This document shows, piece after piece, positions 26,168 through 35,379 of a stretch of 64,000 nucleotides of DNA. The notes under the pieces are model-generated. The model saw only the letters and a list, made by a program, of their open reading frames with translations. It did not search any database and was not told the origin of the DNA. Location of the stretch: positions 372,001 to 436,000 of the forward strand of contig NZ_FUHT01000002.1 of assembly GCF_900155615.1 (NCBI RefSeq), read 5' to 3'. The DNA comes from Massiliimalia massiliensis (GTDB taxonomy: Bacteria > Bacillota > Clostridia > Oscillospirales > Ruminococcaceae). A program made the position numbers and the translations under genes. How positions within the stretch are numbered: the stretch's first letter is position 1; each line of letters begins with the position of its first letter.

Positions 26168-27103
26168 TTAAAAATCAATATGATCAGGATCATATCCATA
26201 ACGATAATCCAAATTTAACGCATCAATCCGACTCATTTCTTCATTAGTTAGTTCAAAGTCAAATACATTGCTTAATTGAACCATTTCATCTTGTTCAATG
26301 GTTTTAATGCTCGCCAACACTCCATGTTGCAATGTCCAACGCAGTAATACTTGCTCAATCGTCTTATCATATTGTTTACCAATATTCTCTAATAGTGTAC
26401 TGCGATCATAAAGTCCGGGTTTTTTATAGCCGGCATGTTCAAAGGCATAGTAATGCGGCGGAATCGCTTTTACAGTAAGATCTTCCTCATTAATAGCCCC
26501 AAATGCAATCCCCTTTTCTGTACAATAATCTTGTAATTTCTGACGACTATATAACGGATGAAATTGATCTTGATTTACTGCTGGAATTACTTTTGTTTCA
26601 GGATCATCTAATATTTTTTGTATATGATGAATCTGAAAGTTACAAAGTCCAATTGCGCGTGCTTTTCCTTCCTCATAGATATTTTGTAAACGTACCCAAG
26701 CTTTTCTTTGCCAATCTTGTAGATTTTCGAGATATACCTTTGGATGTGGCCAATGAATTGAATATAGATCCAAATAGTCTGTTTCAAGTTGAGCAAGAAT
26801 TTCTTCCACCGCATAATAATTACGATAATCCCTAATATCTCCGATCTGCGGCTTAGATGAGATAAAAAACTCTTCTCTTGGAATTTTGCTTAGTTTAATT
26901 GCGTGTGCTAATCCACGTTGAACTCGATGGATTTCAGCTGTTTCAAAACGCCTATATCCAGCTTCAATGGCATCTAAAATGATCTCCGACTGCGTAATTG
27001 GATCAAAAGCAATGGCACCAACCAGTTCCGTACTATATCCTAACACAGGCATTTCAACGCCATTATTCAATTTGATTTTTGTATTAAAATTTAAATTATT
27101 CAT
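26168..27103 (-). CDS. Aldo/keto reductase-like protein with altered catalytic tetrad
   Basis: A 311-residue TIM-barrel protein of the AKR superfamily (LNNGVEMPVLGYST at the start, YRRFETAEIHRVQRGLAHAI, then FFISSKPQ, SIHWPHP and AIGLCNFQIHHI). The usual DTAxIY segment reads ETAEIH. The tetrad Asp is thus Glu and the proton-donating Tyr is His, whereas Lys and His remain. It may have lost reductase activity or act on an unusual substrate. It follows the canonical AKR gene by about 20 nt and looks like its diverged paralogue. Confidence 0.75.
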   Translation of the reverse strand: MNNLNFNTKIKLNNGVEMPVLGYSTELVGAIAFDPITQSEIILDAIEAGYRRFETAEIHRVQRGLAHAIKLSKIPREEFFISSKPQIGDIRDYRNYYAVEEILAQLETDYLDLYSIHWPHPKVYLENLQDWQRKAWVRLQNIYEEGKARAIGLCNFQIHHIQKILDDPETKVIPAVNQDQFHPLYSRQKLQDYCTEKGIAFGAINEEDLTVKAIPPHYYAFEHAGYKKPGLYDRSTLLENIGKQYDKTIEQVLLRWTLQHGVLASIKTIEQDEMVQLSNVFDFELTNEEMSRIDALNLDYRYGYDPDHIDF

Positions 27104-27123
27104 GTAGATTCCCCCTCCAAAAT

Positions 27124-27957
27124 TTAGAGTTGATTATATGGATTGGCATTTCTTCTATCATCAATATTCATCGAATCAATTTCTGCCATATCTTCTGACG
27201 TCAGTTCAAAATCAAAAATATCTGCATTCTGTGCCATATGTTTTTGATTGGAACTGCGAGGAACCGGAATAACATTATGTTGGATATCCCAACGCAACAG
27301 AACCTGATAAACAGATTTCCCATGCCGTTCACCAACGCGGTTTAGTATTTCATTATCAGCGAAACGGCCATACCGTCCAATAGGTGTATAGGCTTCCATA
27401 GCCACTCCCCAATTTTCACAAAATTCTCTTTGTTCATTTGCCATGTAAGTAGGATTAAATTCAATTTGGTTGGTAGCAGGAATAATCTCGCAGTTTGGCA
27501 ACAAATTCCTCATATGCCAAATTTCAAAATTGGATACAGAAATACAACGTGCCCGACCAGAACGATGGATTTTTTCAAGTTCTTTCCATGATTGAATATA
27601 ATGCCCTGGTAAAGGCCAGTGAAGAACAAAACGATCTATGTAATCAATTCCCATTTTTCGTAAACTTTCTTCAAAGGACTCTGTCGTCCTGTCATATTTT
27701 TGTTCATCAAAAATTTTACTGGAAATAAAAAATTCTTCACGCGGTATTCCACTTTCCTTAATCGCAATTCCGACAGCTCGTTCAGAACGATAGATCTGAG
27801 CTGTGTCAAACAAACGGTAACCCACCTCAATGGCTTCTCTCAAAATGCGTACCTGTGTTTTCAAATCCTCTGCAATTTCAGCTACACCGAACCCCATAAG
27901 TGGGATTCTGACCTTATTATTTAAACGTTTTGTGCTTTGGAAAGTTAATTTTTCCAT
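27124..27957 (-). CDS. Aldo/keto reductase
   Basis: A 277-residue AKR (NADPH-dependent) with an intact tetrad: Asp and Tyr in FDTAQIYRSE, Lys in FFISSKIF, and His in FVLHWPLPG. The NADPH-binding C-terminal segment VPRSSNQKHM is also present. It lies in the minus-strand sugar operon between the ABC permease and the altered AKR-like gene. Likely role: reduction of a sugar aldehyde or ketone made by the neighbouring Gfo/Idh enzymes. The substrate is inferred only from context. Confidence 0.85.
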   Translation of the reverse strand: MEKLTFQSTKRLNNKVRIPLMGFGVAEIAEDLKTQVRILREAIEVGYRLFDTAQIYRSERAVGIAIKESGIPREEFFISSKIFDEQKYDRTTESFEESLRKMGIDYIDRFVLHWPLPGHYIQSWKELEKIHRSGRARCISVSNFEIWHMRNLLPNCEIIPATNQIEFNPTYMANEQREFCENWGVAMEAYTPIGRYGRFADNEILNRVGERHGKSVYQVLLRWDIQHNVIPVPRSSNQKHMAQNADIFDFELTSEDMAEIDSMNIDDRRNANPYNQL

Positions 27958-27995
27958 ATTGTATCCTCCTATTATTCTGATTTATGATAAAACTA

Positions 27996-28889
27996 TTATT
28001 CTTTTACCGCCCCAATGACAATACCCCTTACAAAATATTTCTGGAAAAATGGATAGATGATCAGAATAGGCAGGACCCCCATCACTGCCATTGCCATCTT
28101 AATGCTCATCGTAGGAAGTGTTGTTACTCCAGTAGAGCCAGCTCCTGCAAGCTGACTTGCATTACTCATCAAAAATTGGATATCCATTAACATTCGGTTT
28201 AGCAAAACCTGAGTGCTATACAATTTTTCATTGTTTATATAATAAAGACCATTCACCCAATCATTCCAATATCCCAAACCCACTAACAAAGCTAGCGTCG
28301 CCAATATAGGGGTGGACATAGGCAAAACAATTTGTGCTAAAATTCTCACTTCACCTGCGCCATCTATTCTAGCCGCTTCAATGACAGCATCTGGAATATT
28401 GGTGGAAAGATATGTACGCATCATAATGACATAGAATGCAGTCATTAATAAATTAGGCACAATTAATGCAAAAATTGTATTCTTAATATGAAATGTTTGC
28501 ACCCACATCATATACGTTGGTATCAAACCACCATTAAATAACATCGTAAAGAAGAGATAAAAGGAAAAAAAGCCTCTCCCGGGAAGATCTCGACGCGAAA
28601 GCGGGTAAGCATATAACGTTGTGAGAAGAAGGTTAACAACAGTACCGATAATCATGACTACAAATGAAATGGAATAGCCTCTCAAAATAGCACCTGAATC
28701 TATTAAAGTAAATCGATATGCCTCCAAACTCCATTTTTGAGGAAAAAAAGAATAGCCTTGTCGAATTAATGCAGTTTCGTCCGTAAAGGAAGAAATAATC
28801 AACAAGAAAAAAGGGATCAGACAACAAAGTACTAAAAACAGGAAAACTATATGTAATACTATCTGAAATATTCTATCTTTACCAACCAT
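27996..28889 (-). CDS. ABC sugar transporter permease (LplC/YtcP-like)
   Basis: A 297-residue inner-membrane permease with six predicted TM helices. The EAA-type loop reads VIEAARIDGAGEVRILAQIVLP, here cut to EAARIDGAGE, and the C-terminus FQKYFVRGIVIGAVKE is typical of LplC/YtcP permeases for complex polysaccharide or glycoside uptake. It follows the partner permease by 14 nt. The operon has no ATP-binding subunit, as is common for this family, which shares a general MsmK/MsmX-like ATPase. Confidence 0.9.
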   Translation of the reverse strand: MVGKDRIFQIVLHIVFLFLVLCCLIPFFLLIISSFTDETALIRQGYSFFPQKWSLEAYRFTLIDSGAILRGYSISFVVMIIGTVVNLLLTTLYAYPLSRRDLPGRGFFSFYLFFTMLFNGGLIPTYMMWVQTFHIKNTIFALIVPNLLMTAFYVIMMRTYLSTNIPDAVIEAARIDGAGEVRILAQIVLPMSTPILATLALLVGLGYWNDWVNGLYYINNEKLYSTQVLLNRMLMDIQFLMSNASQLAGAGSTGVTTLPTMSIKMAMAVMGVLPILIIYPFFQKYFVRGIVIGAVKE

Positions 28890-28903
28890 ACGCTATTCTC
28901 CTT

Positions 28904-29860
28904 TTAAAACAAAGCACTTTCTTTTTCCACCTTTTTGACGATTGTATTAACAATAAGAATTAATAAAAATCCTAAAAGAGATTGGTAGAAACCCGCAGCA
29001 GAGGACATACCAAGATTACTATTTTGTAAAAGACCACGATAAACATAGGTATCAATTGTATTGGTTACATCAAATAACGGTCCACTATTCATTGGAACTT
29101 GATAAAACAGCCCAAAATCCGAATAGAACATTTTTCCAATCGCCAACAAGGTTAAGGTAATAATTGTTGGTTTTAGATGCGGTAAAGTAATATGTGCAAT
29201 CTGCTGCCAACGTCCTGCTCCATCAATTACAGCCGCCTCATAATACCCTCGATCTATTCCTACCAGTGTTGCATAGTAAATAATACAGTTATAGCCGAAA
29301 TGCTTCCAAATATATACAATTACAATAATATATGGCCAATATTGGGGTTCAGCATACCAAGAAATTGATTCTTGCCCTAATACTTTTAAAATACTATTAT
29401 TTACAAAGCCAACATCTGTTGCCAAAAAGCCATAAACCAAATAACTAATGATAACTGTAGAAATTAAAAATGGAACTAAAACGATTGTTTGATAAAATTT
29501 GCGAGCTTGCTGTGCTCTTAGTTCTCCTAGTAAAATAGCAACACATACAGAAACCAATGTTCCCAATACAATAAATACAGCGTTATAGCATAGAGTATTT
29601 CGAGTAATATTCCAAGCATCCTGCGTTTTAAACAAAAATTCGAAATTACTTAATCCAATAAATGGACTCCCCCAAATTCCATCTTTAAAATTAAAACGTT
29701 TAAAAGCCACAACGATACCCGCCATCGGAATATAGTTATTGATAAACAAATATAATGCACCCGGAATAAACATCATATAGAGAGGCCAATAGCGCCGAAT
29801 GGTTTTTATAAATCGTTTTTGTGATATGACCCTTTTTTTGTCTCTCTCTCCTTTCTTCAT
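28904..29860 (-). CDS. ABC sugar transporter permease (LplB/YteP-like)
   Basis: A ~318-residue permease with six TM helices. The EAA motif reads YEAAVIDGAGRWQQIAHITLP, here cut to YEAAVIDGAG, and the start KTIRRYWPLYMMFIPG is typical of the LplB/YteP family. The ATG at 29860 is chosen because AAGGAGG stands upstream, and the longer 29947 reading is rejected. It lies between the solute-binding lipoprotein gene and the second permease gene. With them it forms a carbohydrate-uptake ABC importer of the CUT1 type. Confidence 0.9.
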   Translation of the reverse strand: MKKGERDKKRVISQKRFIKTIRRYWPLYMMFIPGALYLFINNYIPMAGIVVAFKRFNFKDGIWGSPFIGLSNFEFLFKTQDAWNITRNTLCYNAVFIVLGTLVSVCVAILLGELRAQQARKFYQTIVLVPFLISTVIISYLVYGFLATDVGFVNNSILKVLGQESISWYAEPQYWPYIIVIVYIWKHFGYNCIIYYATLVGIDRGYYEAAVIDGAGRWQQIAHITLPHLKPTIITLTLLAIGKMFYSDFGLFYQVPMNSGPLFDVTNTIDTYVYRGLLQNSNLGMSSAAGFYQSLLGFLLILIVNTIVKKVEKESALF

Positions 29861-29956
29861 TTTAACTACCTCCTTATATTGTTTTGGTAAGTGGTAATAA
29901 AAGAGCAGTAGAAACGACTGCAAACTATCTGCTCTTTTATTACGCAAGTGAGGATT

Positions 29957-31471
29957 TTACTCGCCTTTTTCAGCTAACCATGCATCAAACTGAGCTTGCT
30001 TTTCTGCAAGGATCTTATCAACGCCGGCGGCTTCTAATTCGGCAAGAAATTCTGGTATTGTCGTTTCAGGATCAAGCATTCCACATTGCAATGCCGTATC
30101 ATATTTACTGATTACATTATCACAAGCAACTTGTTCGTTCAGAACAGCAGTGTTGTCCCATGCAAAACCATATGCTGGCGAAATATAACAATTCGCATTA
30201 AATTCGGCTACTTGATCCCAATAACCTGCTGGACGGCCATCTGGTACATGAATAATCAATCCTCCAGGATAAGAACCGCCTATACAACCAGCGCTGTATT
30301 CTACAGAAGTTGCATCCTGGCCGTCAAGATAAGTGATCATGTCATTTTCTTTATCCTTGTACTGATAGTGTACCCCTTCCACACCATATGTTAGGAGATT
30401 CATAAAGTCCGCGTCTGTCATCATCAGATTAAGCACCTGCATCGCACGTTCCGGTTTTTCACTAGTTACCGAAATTGCAGATTGCCATCCAGCATGCTGA
30501 GTGGCTGCATAAGTTTCATACGGCGTTAATAATTCACTTACAACTACCTCTTTCCCAACCGCATTGGTCCATTCAGCGGCTGGCAGAGGATCCGTGTTTC
30601 TGATCGCACAAGCAGCTTTTCCAGCTGCCATCAAACTTTTATTTGTAACGGTACTGCTAGCACCATCTGGCATTACCAGACCTTTTTGCATCCAGTCGTA
30701 CATATGGGTAGTCCACTCTTTGTACTCATCTGTTTCATAAAAATTAACTAATTTAGTACTACCATCATAAACATTAACCAAACAGCCTAAATAGCCATAA
30801 CATTTATCATAGGGATTAGGCATTGGATTGTAGCCACCCACATCCGGCGCTAATGGATACATATCAGGATAGTTTTCTTTTACTTTTGTCAGCACAGCTT
30901 CAATATCATCGTAAGTCTTAACGGTAGAAACATCCACATTTAAAGAATCTGCTATTTCCTTGACCATGAAAAAGCCAATACCAGAGCCCTTTCCACGGTT
31001 TCCGGGAATCCCATACTGCTCTGATCCCACTTTACCTGCTGCCATATATTTTTCTGGAATGTTAGCTAATATATCCTGCCCATATTTTTGAAGCAGATCA
31101 TCAATCGGAATAATTTGAGAAGCGCTTTTTAAGGTAACTAAATTATTATTATAAGTATTAAAAATGTCCACCTGTTCACCAGAAGAAAGCATTAAATTCA
31201 ACTGCTCAGTATAAGTCCCCTGACTTATAATCATCACTTTTACTGTGGTATTGCCCAATTTTTCCTGAGTGATTTTGCTCATCTCATCTGAAACCAGATT
31301 TAATGCTTCATCTGTTCCATTGCCCAAGTTAAGAATTACAACTTCATATGGATCTTCATTATTCTCAACCGTGTTCCCAGAAGTTTCTGAAGATTCACTA
31401 CCACATGATGATAATGCAAAAGTACTCATCATCACTGCAGATAAGAGTGCAAATAACCTTCTAAATTTCAT
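29957..31471 (-). CDS. Extracellular sugar-binding lipoprotein
   Basis: A 504-residue family-1 solute-binding protein. A signal peptide (MKFRRLFALLSAV) ends in the lipobox LSSC with the lipidated Cys at 23, then a Ser/Glu-rich linker. The mature protein has features of LplA/YtcQ-like binding proteins (VVILNLGNGTDEAL, PIDDLLQKYGQDI, YGIPGNRGKG). It captures the sugar at the membrane surface for the LplB/LplC-like permeases downstream. First structural gene of the operon; the terminator at 31696 separates it from the regulator gene. Confidence 0.9.
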   Translation of the reverse strand: MKFRRLFALLSAVMMSTFALSSCGSESSETSGNTVENNEDPYEVVILNLGNGTDEALNLVSDEMSKITQEKLGNTTVKVMIISQGTYTEQLNLMLSSGEQVDIFNTYNNNLVTLKSASQIIPIDDLLQKYGQDILANIPEKYMAAGKVGSEQYGIPGNRGKGSGIGFFMVKEIADSLNVDVSTVKTYDDIEAVLTKVKENYPDMYPLAPDVGGYNPMPNPYDKCYGYLGCLVNVYDGSTKLVNFYETDEYKEWTTHMYDWMQKGLVMPDGASSTVTNKSLMAAGKAACAIRNTDPLPAAEWTNAVGKEVVVSELLTPYETYAATQHAGWQSAISVTSEKPERAMQVLNLMMTDADFMNLLTYGVEGVHYQYKDKENDMITYLDGQDATSVEYSAGCIGGSYPGGLIIHVPDGRPAGYWDQVAEFNANCYISPAYGFAWDNTAVLNEQVACDNVISKYDTALQCGMLDPETTIPEFLAELEAAGVDKILAEKQAQFDAWLAEKGE

Positions 31472-31695
31472 TCTGTTACCCCTTTCTTATAAAACATATT
31501 ATATTCACCTTTCAATACTAACCGGTAAGTAATGAACTGTTTTTATTATATTAAATTTGCTTTTTATTATCTGCCCAAAAACAGACATGATCTATAATAA
31601 TTTTGACATTTAAATATAAAAATTCAGAATATTATAATAAGAGTGGTCAGACTTCTTATACTTATTATCAATTTTCTGACATCATCTGAATAAAA

Positions 31696-31721
31696 AAACG
31701 TTGGGACATATCCCAACGTTT
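31696..31721. terminator. Bidirectional-looking terminator after the YesN-like regulator
   Basis: AAACGTTGGGA (31696-31706) and TCCCAACGTTT (31711-31721) form a perfect 11-bp stem with a 4-nt loop, with an A run before and T run after. It ends the two-component operon on the minus strand. Confidence 0.85.
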
Positions 31722-31731
31722 TTACCAAAGA

Positions 31732-33312
31732 TTATAACTGTTGTCTCTCTTCCATAGGAGTAATTCCCATGACCTTTTTATATGATTGTGAAAAGTGAGA
31801 AAAATTGGTATATCCTACTCTTGTAGCAATATCGCTGATAGGTAAAGCGGTTGTCTGAAGAAGAGTTTGGGCAACTTTCATTTTTTCATTTAAAATATAA
31901 TTTTTCAAAGAAATCCCCATCTCTTTTTTAAATAATCTAGATAAATAGTCCTCATTTAAAAAAACTTCCTTGGCTAAATCAGAACGTCTAATGTCCTTTT
32001 CTAAATGATTTTGAATATAATAAACAATTCGTTGGATTTGGCTTTTTGAATCGTTCTCAGGAGTTACATATTCGTGCAAATAATTTAAAGTATTATGGAT
32101 AAACTTCAACATGTCATCAATCGATTGATATGCCGTTAAAGTAAATTTCATTACTTTATCTTTAAACATATCGTGTGTCTGCAAATCCATCCGATCTAAT
32201 ATGCTAAACACCGTTCGCATAAAATCTTGATAGAATAATTGTAAAATCTCAGCATCTAATACACCTCTCTTTTGAAATTCTTCTAAATACCTGGTCAACT
32301 CTGTTTCGGCCGCCTCATAATAACCAGATAAAAGTAAATCTGTAATATAATTGCTGTTAAACTGGTAAAGCCGCTCCTGTTCCATTTTACTTTTATCCGA
32401 TTCCCAAAACAAACGTGATATATAGGCAACATTATCATCTCGTAATGCCAACAACTTTTTAGATTTATTGGAAACATCAGGCATCAAAACGGGATTACCA
32501 GTATAACAAGCAATATCAAGTTGGAGATATTCTTTGCAATAAACTATAAAACGATTTAATTGTCGCTGCAGTCCTTCTTGATCAATAAGTTGTTCTTCTG
32601 AATAAATGAGCAAAGCATAAGTCTGCTTAGGAATAGGTATTAATAACAATCTTTGTCCATAAATCTCTAATAGCTCTAATAAAATATTAGAGAAAGCATA
32701 ATATAAAGTGTGTTCATCCCATTCTTCTTTATGCAAATTCCAACGCATTACATTAAAGATTACAACAAAAAATTCACTTTTCTCTGTAATAGAAATCGAT
32801 AACTTCTGGAAATCCTGTAGTACAGAATTTATACTTTCTGTTTCCCCGCATATCCATTCTTCCAATATTCCTCCCCAGAAAATGTCTTTTCGATCCCACC
32901 AAAGTCGTCCATAATCAATATATTTCTGTTGCTCTCTCAAATTTTGGATTTTCTCTATCGCCCTGTGTAATGCAACCTCGATATCAGAATATCGTGCTGG
33001 TTGTATGATATAATCAAAGCTTCCTAGGCGCAACGCCTCTTTGGCATAAGAAAATTCTGCATGTGCTGTCAAAAAAATGCATTCGACCTCTAACGACTGC
33101 TCGCGAATCCAGTATAAAAGACTTAGACCATTCTCTGCAGGCATTTCAATATCACAAAGTAAAATATCAATGATTCTAGTCGAAAATATCTCCCGAGCTT
33201 CTACCGCGTTATACGCCGTAAAAATTCGATTGATCCCCAATTTTCTCCAGTTTACTCCAGAAGCAATACCGTCTACTACGCTAGTTTGATCATCTACTAT
33301 CAGTACAGTCAT
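31732..33312 (-). CDS. Response regulator, YesN/AraC type
   Basis: A 526-residue regulator. The receiver domain has VLIVDDQ and the phosphoacceptor Asp in LLCDIEMPAENG, then LTAHAEFSYAKEALR. A helical middle region follows. Two AraC-type HTH motifs are at the C-terminus (DLAKEVFLNEDYLSRLFKKE and DIATRVGYTNFSHFSQSYKK). Its start overlaps the end of the sensor kinase gene by 23 nt. YesM/YesN systems beside LplABC-like importers control uptake of plant or host glycans, so it likely activates the operon downstream. Confidence 0.9.
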   Translation of the reverse strand: MTVLIVDDQTSVVDGIASGVNWRKLGINRIFTAYNAVEAREIFSTRIIDILLCDIEMPAENGLSLLYWIREQSLEVECIFLTAHAEFSYAKEALRLGSFDYIIQPARYSDIEVALHRAIEKIQNLREQQKYIDYGRLWWDRKDIFWGGILEEWICGETESINSVLQDFQKLSISITEKSEFFVVIFNVMRWNLHKEEWDEHTLYYAFSNILLELLEIYGQRLLLIPIPKQTYALLIYSEEQLIDQEGLQRQLNRFIVYCKEYLQLDIACYTGNPVLMPDVSNKSKKLLALRDDNVAYISRLFWESDKSKMEQERLYQFNSNYITDLLLSGYYEAAETELTRYLEEFQKRGVLDAEILQLFYQDFMRTVFSILDRMDLQTHDMFKDKVMKFTLTAYQSIDDMLKFIHNTLNYLHEYVTPENDSKSQIQRIVYYIQNHLEKDIRRSDLAKEVFLNEDYLSRLFKKEMGISLKNYILNEKMKVAQTLLQTTALPISDIATRVGYTNFSHFSQSYKKVMGITPMEERQQL

Positions 33313-35023
33313 TCTTTTTCACCTCCTTGTCTGCTTTTTTTATTGGCAAGAACAATTCGACATGTGAACCAATGGCTTGATTTGAAAAAGAAATACTAAC
33401 ATTTTCATGATATAGCAACATTAATCGATGACGTATATTCGAAATTCCTATATGCTCGCCTGTGTATAAATCACTATTTGTACAATTTAGTTTTTTCAGC
33501 ATCTCTTCCGAAAAGCCCTTCCCCGTGTCTGAGATAATAATATTTACATAATCTTGGCTCTCTCCAACAAGAAAATGTATCTTGACAAAAATATTCAAAG
33601 TTATGTTTGCTTGTGTCGCGTGCTTAACACAATTTTCCACAAAGGTAAGTATTGTCAGCGGAGGTATTAAAACCGACTTCAGCGATTCATCACAATAAAT
33701 GAAACACTGCGGCGGCATTGACAAGCTTATTTGTTGTAATTCTATATAATTTTTTACATTATTTACTTCTTCTTCAATAGAAATAAACGTAAAGCTATCA
33801 CCAAAAGCAGAGCGCCAATATCTGGAAAGCGCAATAATCATATCTTGAATTCTAATAAATTGCTTAGATTGAGCCAATCCATAAATGTTCTTCAAGCAGT
33901 TTAAGAAAAAATGAGGGCGGATTTGAATTTGTAAATATTGTAATTTGGCTTGTTGGATTTCTATTTTCTTTTCATAAGATTCAATTTTTAACTGCTTAAT
34001 TTGATTCAACATTTTATTAAATGTGGTACTAACCTCTTGGAATTCTACAATTCGATAACGCTTATCTATTTTGGTATCAATATTTCCTGCTTTTACATAA
34101 TTCATCGTTTTCATGAGATCATCTAATGGGGCCAAATAAAGCCTTTGAAAAAAGCAGTAACATATTGGTATCAAAAAAACAAACAAAAAGGAAAGCACTA
34201 TAAAAAGCAATTGTATACCGTCTAATAGACCCCAAACGCCTTCATATGGCATTAAATAATTCAGATACAAATTAGCATACTTAAGCGAACCCTGTACCAC
34301 GATAAACTTATGTGGATGGCCTGTAAAAAAATAATTTTTTTCTGAGTTCATAGTCAATTCTATTTGATTTTTCTCAGCAAAATGGATGTTAGTTATAATT
34401 TCACCTTTTTCTGTTGAACACAATAAAAGTGGTTCCTCTCCACTAATTGGATAATTAATCATTGTGGTCAAATCTACCATTACGGCACAATAAACATTAT
34501 CAAGCCTTAGTATCCGAAACATATATTTTTTTTGAGATATTTCTTTCAAAAACCAACCCTGTTTGTAGTTATCTCCATCGTCCTTTATTAGATTTCTTAA
34601 AAAGGTATCTGCCGCAATTTGTATTTCTTCTTGAATATTTCTCTTAAATGCCGTACGATAGATATTATTTTCTGATGAATAGAGAAAGCATCCTGTTAGA
34701 AGTTTATTTGAAATAAGCATTCTTTTATAATTATCTACAATCGTTTTTGCATAAACATGAGCATTAACAGGAGAAGGGTTATTTCTAAGCAGAATAATCT
34801 GTGAATTATTAGCGATCAAATCAGATATAGAAGAATCAATCAATGAAATAGCTTCATTAATTGATTGTTGATATAAGGAAAGTGTATTTTGATTCGTTGA
34901 AGCTGTATTTTGATTTACCACGCTGACAGTGTATAGGTTATATGTTATGAGCAATGTGATTAATGGGCATAAAAATGTAACCAGAAGCACCACTATCTGC
35001 TGCCGAGATGTAATTGAACGCAT
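33290..35023 (-). CDS. Sensor histidine kinase, YesM type
   Basis: A 577-residue kinase with TM1 (~10-30), an extracellular Cache-like sensor, TM2 (~275-300), a HAMP domain, and a His_kinase domain with the phosphoacceptor in IRPHFFLNCLKN (~370). HATPase_c follows with PLTILTFVENCVKHA and a GKGFS G box. AGAGGGGG precedes the ATG, and a promoter stands at 35066-35093. It pairs with the overlapping YesN-like regulator, likely sensing a sugar at the cell surface. Confidence 0.9.
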   Translation of the reverse strand: MRSITSRQQIVVLLVTFLCPLITLLITYNLYTVSVVNQNTASTNQNTLSLYQQSINEAISLIDSSISDLIANNSQIILLRNNPSPVNAHVYAKTIVDNYKRMLISNKLLTGCFLYSSENNIYRTAFKRNIQEEIQIAADTFLRNLIKDDGDNYKQGWFLKEISQKKYMFRILRLDNVYCAVMVDLTTMINYPISGEEPLLLCSTEKGEIITNIHFAEKNQIELTMNSEKNYFFTGHPHKFIVVQGSLKYANLYLNYLMPYEGVWGLLDGIQLLFIVLSFLFVFLIPICYCFFQRLYLAPLDDLMKTMNYVKAGNIDTKIDKRYRIVEFQEVSTTFNKMLNQIKQLKIESYEKKIEIQQAKLQYLQIQIRPHFFLNCLKNIYGLAQSKQFIRIQDMIIALSRYWRSAFGDSFTFISIEEEVNNVKNYIELQQISLSMPPQCFIYCDESLKSVLIPPLTILTFVENCVKHATQANITLNIFVKIHFLVGESQDYVNIIISDTGKGFSEEMLKKLNCTNSDLYTGEHIGISNIRHRLMLLYHENVSISFSNQAIGSHVELFLPIKKADKEVKKNDCTDSR

Positions 35024-35065
35024 TATATCCCCCTCTTGTTATACCTCACAAATATTTTCTTTTTA

Positions 35066-35093
35066 ATTATAACGATTTTAGATGCTATGTCAA
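35066..35093 (-). promoter_or_regulatory. Promoter of the YesM/YesN operon
   Basis: TTGACA (complement of 35088-35093) and TATAAT (complement of 35066-35071) with a 16-bp spacer, about 45 nt before the kinase start. Confidence 0.75.
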
Positions 35094-35379
35094 GTGAAAC
35101 AGATTGTAATAAGATAATGGAAATTTTTTCTATTGCTGTATTTCAAAAATCTCGTGTCAAAAACTTTAAATAAGAAAAACTCGCGATAATTCCAAATTTC
35201 TGTATTGAGATCGAATTTACTGCAGAAGTAATTAGGCATCAGAGTAAATACGGTGAAATCCTATTATATTCAAACAAAAAGTAAGATGGTATTGTATGGT
35301 AGTTTCAGATATCTTTCCTTTCAAAATGAAAGTAAAACTGCCTAAACCTTAGAAGAAGTTATGTTTAATAGACTATTAG
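35094..35379. other. AT-rich junction region without a gene
   Basis: This is the boundary between the AT-rich sugar island and the ICE cargo. I see no gene, terminal inverted repeat or target duplication. The 3' end of the dinB-type gene is cut off just to the right, near 35393. Confidence 0.5.
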
